Shown piece after piece: positions 6,214-7,366 of a DNA stretch of 7,366 bases (positions are counted from its first letter, which is position 1; every line of letters begins with the position of its first letter). The stretch is from JBFHKO01 sp041595355 (GTDB lineage: Bacteria; Pseudomonadota; Gammaproteobacteria; Enterobacterales; Aeromonadaceae): NCBI GenBank assembly GCA_041595355.1, contig JBFHKO010000131.1, forward strand, positions 1-7,366. Direction: 5' to 3'. Below the pieces are notes generated by a model. The model ran no database searches, was not told the origin of the DNA, and saw only the letters and a program-made list of their open reading frames with translations. The position numbers and the translations under genes are program-made.

Positions 6214-7026
6214 ATGTCTGACATTCTCAACAGCATCATCCTCGGCATCGTCGAGGGCATCACCGAATTCCTGCCCATTTCCAGCACCGGCCACCTCATC
6301 GTCACCCAGGAGCTGCTGCAGTTCCAGGGCAGCGACACCTTCGAAATCGTCATTCAGCTGGGTGGCGTGCTGGCGGTCATGTGGTTCTACTTCAAGACCC
6401 TGTGGCAACAGGCCAAGAGCGTCACCCGGGACGCGGCGGTGCAGCGCTTCTGGATGGGCGTGCTCCTGGCCTTCCTGCCGGCGGCCTTCGTCGGCCTGGC
6501 ACTGCACGACTACATCACCCACTACCTGTTCAACGGCACCACGGTCGCCATCAGCCTCATCGTCGGCGGCATCGTCATGTGGTGGATTGATGATCGCGAG
6601 CATGTGGCCAAGACCACCGAGCTGCAGCACGTCACCCCCCGGCAGGCGCTGGCCATCGGCTGCGCCCAGCTGTGCGCCCTGATCCCCGGCGTCAGCCGCA
6701 GCGCCTCCACCATCATGGGCGGCATGCTGACCGGCCTCGACAGACCCACCGCCACCGGCTTCAGCTTCTTCCTCTCCATTCCCACCCTGGGCGCGGCCAG
6801 CCTCTATTCGCTGATGAAGGATCTGGACGGCGTCGGCGAGCATGGCCTGCTCAACATCGGTGTCGGCCTGTTCACCTCCTTCGTGGTCAGCCTGCTGGCC
6901 ATCGGCTGGCTGCTGCGCTACGTCAGCAAGCACAACTTCAAGGGCTTCGCGGTCTACCGCATCCTGGTCGGCACCGCCATACTGGCGCTGACCTACAGCG
7001 GCTTCCTGCAGGTCGGCGGGGCCTGA
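6214..7026 (+). CDS. uppP: Undecaprenyl-diphosphate phosphatase UppP (BacA)
   Basis: A 270-residue polytopic inner-membrane enzyme, close to the family's usual length of about 270. UppP removes one phosphate from undecaprenyl diphosphate to regenerate the lipid carrier for peptidoglycan and other surface polymers; extra copies give bacitracin resistance. Both active-site motifs are visible. The first is E14-G-I-T-E18 followed by FLPISSTGH with H27 (E. coli E17, E21, H30). The second is PGVSRSAST (158-166) with R162 (E. coli R174). The 12-residue shift reflects a shorter loop between them, as in other subgroups. The ATG at 6214 is chosen because the first motif begins at residue 14, as expected. 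Its ribosome-binding site is weak (GCGGAT, 6201-6206). It lies 170 bp after rhtB, past hairpins, with a -10-like CATAAT between, so it is probably transcribed alone. Confidence 0.97.
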   Translation: MSDILNSIILGIVEGITEFLPISSTGHLIVTQELLQFQGSDTFEIVIQLGGVLAVMWFYFKTLWQQAKSVTRDAAVQRFWMGVLLAFLPAAFVGLALHDYITHYLFNGTTVAISLIVGGIVMWWIDDREHVAKTTELQHVTPRQALAIGCAQLCALIPGVSRSASTIMGGMLTGLDRPTATGFSFFLSIPTLGAASLYSLMKDLDGVGEHGLLNIGVGLFTSFVVSLLAIGWLLRYVSKHNFKGFAVYRILVGTAILALTYSGFLQVGGA

Positions 7027-7059
7027 CCCCCGCGCGTTAACAGATTTGCAACGCCGCCG

Positions 7060-7088
7060 TTCAGGAAAGCCGCCCCCTCGGTTATAGT
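7060..7088 (+). promoter_or_regulatory. Candidate promoter of the cytochrome c5-type gene
   Basis: The -10 TATAGT (7083-7088, 5 of 6) is preceded at exactly 17 bp by TTCAGG (7060-7065, only 3 of 6 to the -35 consensus). The start point would be near 7095, giving a leader of about 40 nt. The weak -35 suggests help from an activator, but no FNR or CRP site is obvious to me in the gap. No terminator is seen between the uppP stop codon and this promoter. Confidence 0.45.
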
Positions 7089-7133
7089 TAAGGGCGTGAC
7101 AAGGATCCGGACTGACCCGAGGGAGTGACCAAG

Positions 7134-7366
7134 GTGCGCCCGTTCAAACTACTGCTCATGCTGGGAAGCCTGCTGCTGACCCTGATGGCCCAGGCGGCCG
7201 ACATGTCACCCGCGGCCATCGCCGAACGCATCAAGCCGGTCGGCAGCGTCTACAGCGCCAAGGATCTGGAAGGCATCGTCGGTGCGGACAGTGGCCAGGC
7301 GGCCGCCGGGCCGGCCGGGCCCCGGGATGGCGCCAGCGTCTACCAGAGCGCCTGCATGGCCTGCCA
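7134..7366 (+). CDS. Cytochrome c5-type secreted c-type cytochrome (5' part; cut by window end)
   Basis: Only the first 77 codons are in the window. A signal peptide is clear: VRPFK, a hydrophobic core LLLMLGSLLLTLM, then AQAA before D23. The mature N-terminus (DMSPAAIAERIKPVGSVY) is like that of gammaproteobacterial cytochrome c5 proteins, small periplasmic electron carriers. An Ala/Gly/Pro-rich linker (about 51-65) follows, then ASVYQSACMACH at the edge, which is a CxxCH heme-attachment motif (C74, C77; the histidine codon has only CA visible). The GTG at 7134 is chosen because GGGAG (7121-7125) lies 8 nt upstream. An in-frame GTG at 7125 overlaps that site, and the next in-frame ATG (7158) would cut into the signal peptide. 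Whether it is a one-heme or two-heme protein depends on sequence outside the window. Confidence 0.85.
   Translation, partial: MRPFKLLLMLGSLLLTLMAQAADMSPAAIAERIKPVGSVYSAKDLEGIVGADSGQAAAGPAGPRDGASVYQSACMAC

Noticed and set aside
6139..6933. A 264-codon minus-strand frame opposite uppP
   Set aside because: It is antisense to a clear uppP gene with both catalytic motifs, and its Ala/Gly/Asp/Gln-rich product resembles no protein family.

Overview
The window looks like an ordinary chromosomal segment of a GC-rich gammaproteobacterium, most likely of the Aeromonas/Oceanimonas type. The grounds for that placement are the tRNA pair argX-hisR in the order known from the enterobacterial argX-hisR-leuT-proM operon, 3' CCA ends encoded in the DNA, a VexGH/MexW-like RND pump, an RhtB-like exporter and a cytochrome c5-type gene. 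The genus is inferred; the gene families are read from the sequence.

Layout. At the left edge, tRNA-Arg(CCG) and tRNA-His(GUG) are transcribed leftward from a promoter at about 271-299 that has a G+C-rich discriminator. Back to back with it, a rightward promoter (404-431) starts at a perfect 18-bp palindrome (439-456) and drives a compact three-gene operon: a TetR-family repressor (508-1071), a periplasmic adaptor (1093-2214) and an RND inner-membrane permease (2227-5298). No outer-membrane channel gene is present, but the adaptor carries the TolC-docking signature, so the pump probably recruits a TolC-like channel encoded elsewhere. Three hairpins in a row fill the next gap. They are followed by an RhtB-like LysE-family exporter (5414-6043), a long hairpin with a second T-tract hairpin, the undecaprenyl-diphosphate phosphatase gene uppP (6214-7026), and the start of a secreted cytochrome c5-type protein that runs off the right edge with its heme motif just in view.

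Function. The protein-coding genes are mostly envelope and transport functions: drug efflux under likely self-repression, amino-acid export, recycling of the peptidoglycan lipid carrier, and a periplasmic electron carrier. Only the TetR-adaptor-permease set is a clear operon. The others appear to be independent units separated by hairpins.

I found no CRISPR array, insertion sequence, phage gene or toxin-antitoxin pair, and nothing I would call an undescribed system. The points most worth following are the operator/promoter architecture of the pump operon, the unpartnered pump, the K-H pair in its proton relay, and the hairpin-rich intergenic regions.
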